24,387 nt of DNA, taken from the NCBI RefSeq assembly GCF_014648095.1, contig NZ_BMQL01000067.1:1-24387 (forward strand), given 5' to 3'. Below the pieces are notes generated by a model. It saw only the letters and a program-made list of their open reading frames with translations, did no database searches and had not been told where the DNA came from. Positions 22,489-24,387 of this stretch are shown one piece after another; within the stretch, counting starts at the first letter, position 1; every line of letters begins with the position of its first letter. The translations under genes were made by a program, and so were the position numbers. The DNA comes from Deinococcus ruber. GTDB lineage: Bacteria > Deinococcota > Deinococci > Deinococcales > Deinococcaceae.

Positions 22489-23976
22489 CTACTTAAGTGG
22501 CAGGATCGTCGTGCCTTCCTGCTGCACTGCCTGCAGCTTGTTCGGATCGAGGCCCAGGGCGGAGAGCAGCGTGGGCGCGACCTGGGTGGTCCTGACAGGC
22601 GTGGTGATGGTCGCCGCACTCAGGCCGGGCGCACTGATCAGCAGGCCCACATGGGTATCGTCGTCACTGAATCCGCCGTGCTCGGCGATCTTGCTCGCGG
22701 TGGGCTTGGTATAGATCACGCCCTTGGTCGGAATGATCACCAGATCCGGCACGCGGCTGTCGGTGGCTGGATCGCCATACTGTGCCCGCAGAGCGGGACC
22801 GCTCAGCACCGACGCGATACTGAGCGCTGCCATGTTGGCCGGAGTGCTCAGGGCAGCCGCGACCGCGCCGGCCTGTGTGCCGTCCTTCAGCCACACCAAC
22901 CCGACCGAATCGGTGGTGAGCTGCGCCGCGCCTGCCGGGGCCGCCGCCTTGATCGCCGCCGCCAGCGCTTTGCTGTCCACGATCTTCAGCGCCGAACGGT
23001 CGATCGGCGACTGGCCGTGCTTGGCACTGATGACGATCAGCGTGCTGTCAAACAGCCCCTGTGCCTTCAGGGCATTGACCATCATGCCCAGCGACGCGTC
23101 CACGAAATTCATCGCTGTCGCCACATCAGCCCCCGGCTTGCCACTGGCGTCCGCGTACCCGGTCGTTTTCTGAGCGACGCTCAGGGCCTGGAAATTCATG
23201 CCGAAGATCGCCGGAACGCGCCCTGCCGCGCCGCTGCTGGTCTTCCCACCGATCTGGTTGAGCACCGCACCCACCTTCAGGGCGTCGTAGGCGGCAGTCG
23301 CGCCTACATTGTCGGTCGGGTTGCTGGCGTTGTTGATCTCGGGGGTGTACAGGTCCAGCACGCCGTTGCCAGACGGTCCCTGGATCAGGTCGTAGGCGGG
23401 GTGCTTGTCTGCCCAGGCCGTCGGCAGACCCGCTGCGGTGGCCACCTCGAAGACGGTGTTGACGCGCAGGAAACTGTGTGGATAGACCGGCGCACACCCG
23501 TGGGCCGGATCGCGCGGCAGCTTGGCCGGGTCAAGGCCGCCGCCTGCGTCCAGCGCATCTGGATTCTTGTCGATGCTCTCGTCGTACACCACTTCTGTGC
23601 CGGCCACCGAGCAGTCTGTACCGGGGGCTGCCAGCGTACGGTCGTAGCTGTCGTCGTAATACACGCCCGTCGATTTGGGCGTGCCTCCGGTCACGAGGGC
23701 CAGCAGACCGGGAAACGAATCGGAGGGCATGCTGGACTGGGCCTGCGAATACGTCAGGCCGCGCTTGCTCAGGGTGCTCAGGGCCGAGTTGGGGTGTGAG
23801 GTCACGAACAACCGCAGATCCTGCTCGTGCAGGCCGTCGACACTGATGAGCAGCACATGCTTGACTGGGGGCAGGGTCTGTGCATGTGCGACACACATCG
23901 CCAGCAGGCTGCCGAGCAGCAGACGCTGAGGCAACAGGCGGGGTAGGCCAACACGCGGGTTTATGAGTTTTCTCAT
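22489..23976 (-). CDS. Secreted alkaline phosphatase superfamily (phosphodiesterase-like) enzyme
   Basis: 495 aa. Signal peptide with cleavage near residue 32 (MCVAHAQT). The alkaline phosphatase / nucleotide pyrophosphatase fold is clear: LLISVDGLHEQDL (metal Asp47), SSMPSDSFPGLLALVTGGTP (nucleophile in the SDSFPG turn, probably Ser87), YYDDSYDRTL, VYDESID, NTVFEVATAAGLPTAWADKHPAYDLI (metal Asp and His near 190-192), AKHGQSP (His320) and EHGGFSDDDTHVGLLIS with further metal His residues. The family hydrolyses phosphodiester or phosphomonoester bonds outside the cell, possibly nucleotides, for phosphate supply. No Shine-Dalgarno site is seen; a TACGCT 7 nt before the ATG suggests a leaderless transcript. 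Confidence 0.92.
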   Translation of the reverse strand: MRKLINPRVGLPRLLPQRLLLGSLLAMCVAHAQTLPPVKHVLLISVDGLHEQDLRLFVTSHPNSALSTLSKRGLTYSQAQSSMPSDSFPGLLALVTGGTPKSTGVYYDDSYDRTLAAPGTDCSVAGTEVVYDESIDKNPDALDAGGGLDPAKLPRDPAHGCAPVYPHSFLRVNTVFEVATAAGLPTAWADKHPAYDLIQGPSGNGVLDLYTPEINNASNPTDNVGATAAYDALKVGAVLNQIGGKTSSGAAGRVPAIFGMNFQALSVAQKTTGYADASGKPGADVATAMNFVDASLGMMVNALKAQGLFDSTLIVISAKHGQSPIDRSALKIVDSKALAAAIKAAAPAGAAQLTTDSVGLVWLKDGTQAGAVAAALSTPANMAALSIASVLSGPALRAQYGDPATDSRVPDLVIIPTKGVIYTKPTASKIAEHGGFSDDDTHVGLLISAPGLSAATITTPVRTTQVAPTLLSALGLDPNKLQAVQQEGTTILPLK

Positions 23977-23983
23977 GTCTGCA

Positions 23984-23989
23984 AGCGTA
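23984..23989 (-). promoter_or_regulatory. -10 box of the phosphoesterase gene (leaderless)
   Basis: On the minus strand TACGCT ends 7 nt before the ATG at 23976, the same box and nearly the same spacing as proposed for the DUF2156 gene (6 nt). Confidence 0.5.
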
Positions 23990-24387
23990 AGTGGGCAGCG
24001 TCACTCGGCTGTCAGTGTTCGGCAAAGTCTGGATGAAAAAGATAAAGAAATATTTATGGGTTTGAGAAGGATGAGTTGCGTTTGCGGTTCGGTGTCGAAA
24101 GGAACAAAGGAACAGCTGCCAGAAGATACGAACATCTGACGGAGGGCGAGTTTATGTTTCTGTTGGTGCCATGTGGATGAGGACGAATCTTCAGACATAC
24201 GCAGAGTGCTTTTCCAGATTTTTGGTCTTGCTTGATCATCAACGATTCATAGGTATCTTGGAAAGCGTGGGCTGGACACACCATTTCACTCTGCACTTCG
24301 GTATCGAAGTCCTGCTGTATGACTACGCTAAGTACAGCAAGATAAGTCTTTAGATAAACTCAGCGCCGAACGCGTTCAAGGCAAGCT
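23990..24387. other. AT-richer tail without a confident gene
   Basis: From about 24025 the base composition drops visibly below the rest of the window (for example, gatgaaaaagataaagaaat). Frames such as + 24171-24353 (60 aa, HFGIEVLLYDYAKYSKISL) and minus 24054-24296 have neither a ribosome site nor a recognised family. It may be the edge of acquired DNA or a long regulatory region. Confidence 0.35.

Noticed and set aside
22651..23799. 382-codon + frame opposite the phosphoesterase
   Set aside because: Shadow. The minus strand carries a signal peptide and alkaline phosphatase motifs.
1..24387. CRISPR array, tRNA, toxin-antitoxin pair or radiation-response palindrome
   Set aside because: No spaced direct repeats, no tRNA-like fold and no clear 17-bp TTATGTCATTGACATAA-type operator were found by eye.

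Overview
The window is high-GC chromosomal DNA, and its gene content suggests a Deinococcus or close relative. Pointers are a short secreted fasciclin-domain protein, a lipoprotein subtilase, two PAP2 phosphatases, a free-standing MprF-type (DUF2156) domain, and two probable leaderless promoters in which a TAnnnT box sits 6-7 nt before the start codon. This genus call is inference from family content and style; no marker gene is present. Almost every recognisable product is secreted, membrane-bound or cell-envelope related. I see no CRISPR array, tRNA, rRNA, prophage or toxin-antitoxin system.

Layout. 585-1355: secreted two-domain CHRD-like/cupredoxin protein. 1310-1957 (-): small membrane protein with a doubtful tail. 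2224-3266 (-): translationally coupled pair, a secreted HNH nuclease followed by a small unknown protein. 3579-3806 (-): small acidic protein. 4662-6348 (-): Tat-exported polysaccharide deacetylase followed by the 3' remnant of a second deacetylase. 6638-8603: full-length ISL3-type insertion sequence next to the truncated 3' end of an unknown gene. 8706-9526: SRPBCC protein facing a small membrane protein that carries an apparent homopolymer frameshift. 9698-12335: PAP2 phosphatase, OmpR-type response regulator and histidine kinase in one overlapping operon. 12307-12907 (-): a gene decayed by two frameshifts and one stop. 13136-14485 (-): lipoprotein subtilisin-like protease. 14621-15221: 5'-truncated FAD-dependent oxidoreductase remnant ending in strong hairpins. 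15324-15797 (-): fasciclin-domain protein. 16078-18741: DUF2156, PEBP-like and YVTN beta-propeller genes, probably one operon. 18968-20703: second PAP2 phosphatase, a COG4280-like membrane protein and a small membrane protein, an operon closed by a strong hairpin. 21042-23976 (-): secreted alkaline-phosphatase-superfamily enzyme and a beta-propeller lipoprotein.

The region mixes intact, well-formed envelope operons with a striking number of broken genes: two truncated enzymes, a multi-lesion pseudogene, an IS-cut gene and one or two membrane proteins with a single-base homopolymer shift. The large intact genes (about 15 kb) show no frameshifts, so real decay is at least as likely as sequencing error, though the homopolymer context leaves the latter open.

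No clearly new defence or mobile system is visible. The observations most worth following are the symmetric repeats exactly 8 bp outside both IS ends, the PAP2/two-component operon with a palindrome against its first start codon, the secreted HNH nuclease with its coupled partner, and the DUF2156-PEBP-YVTN operon.
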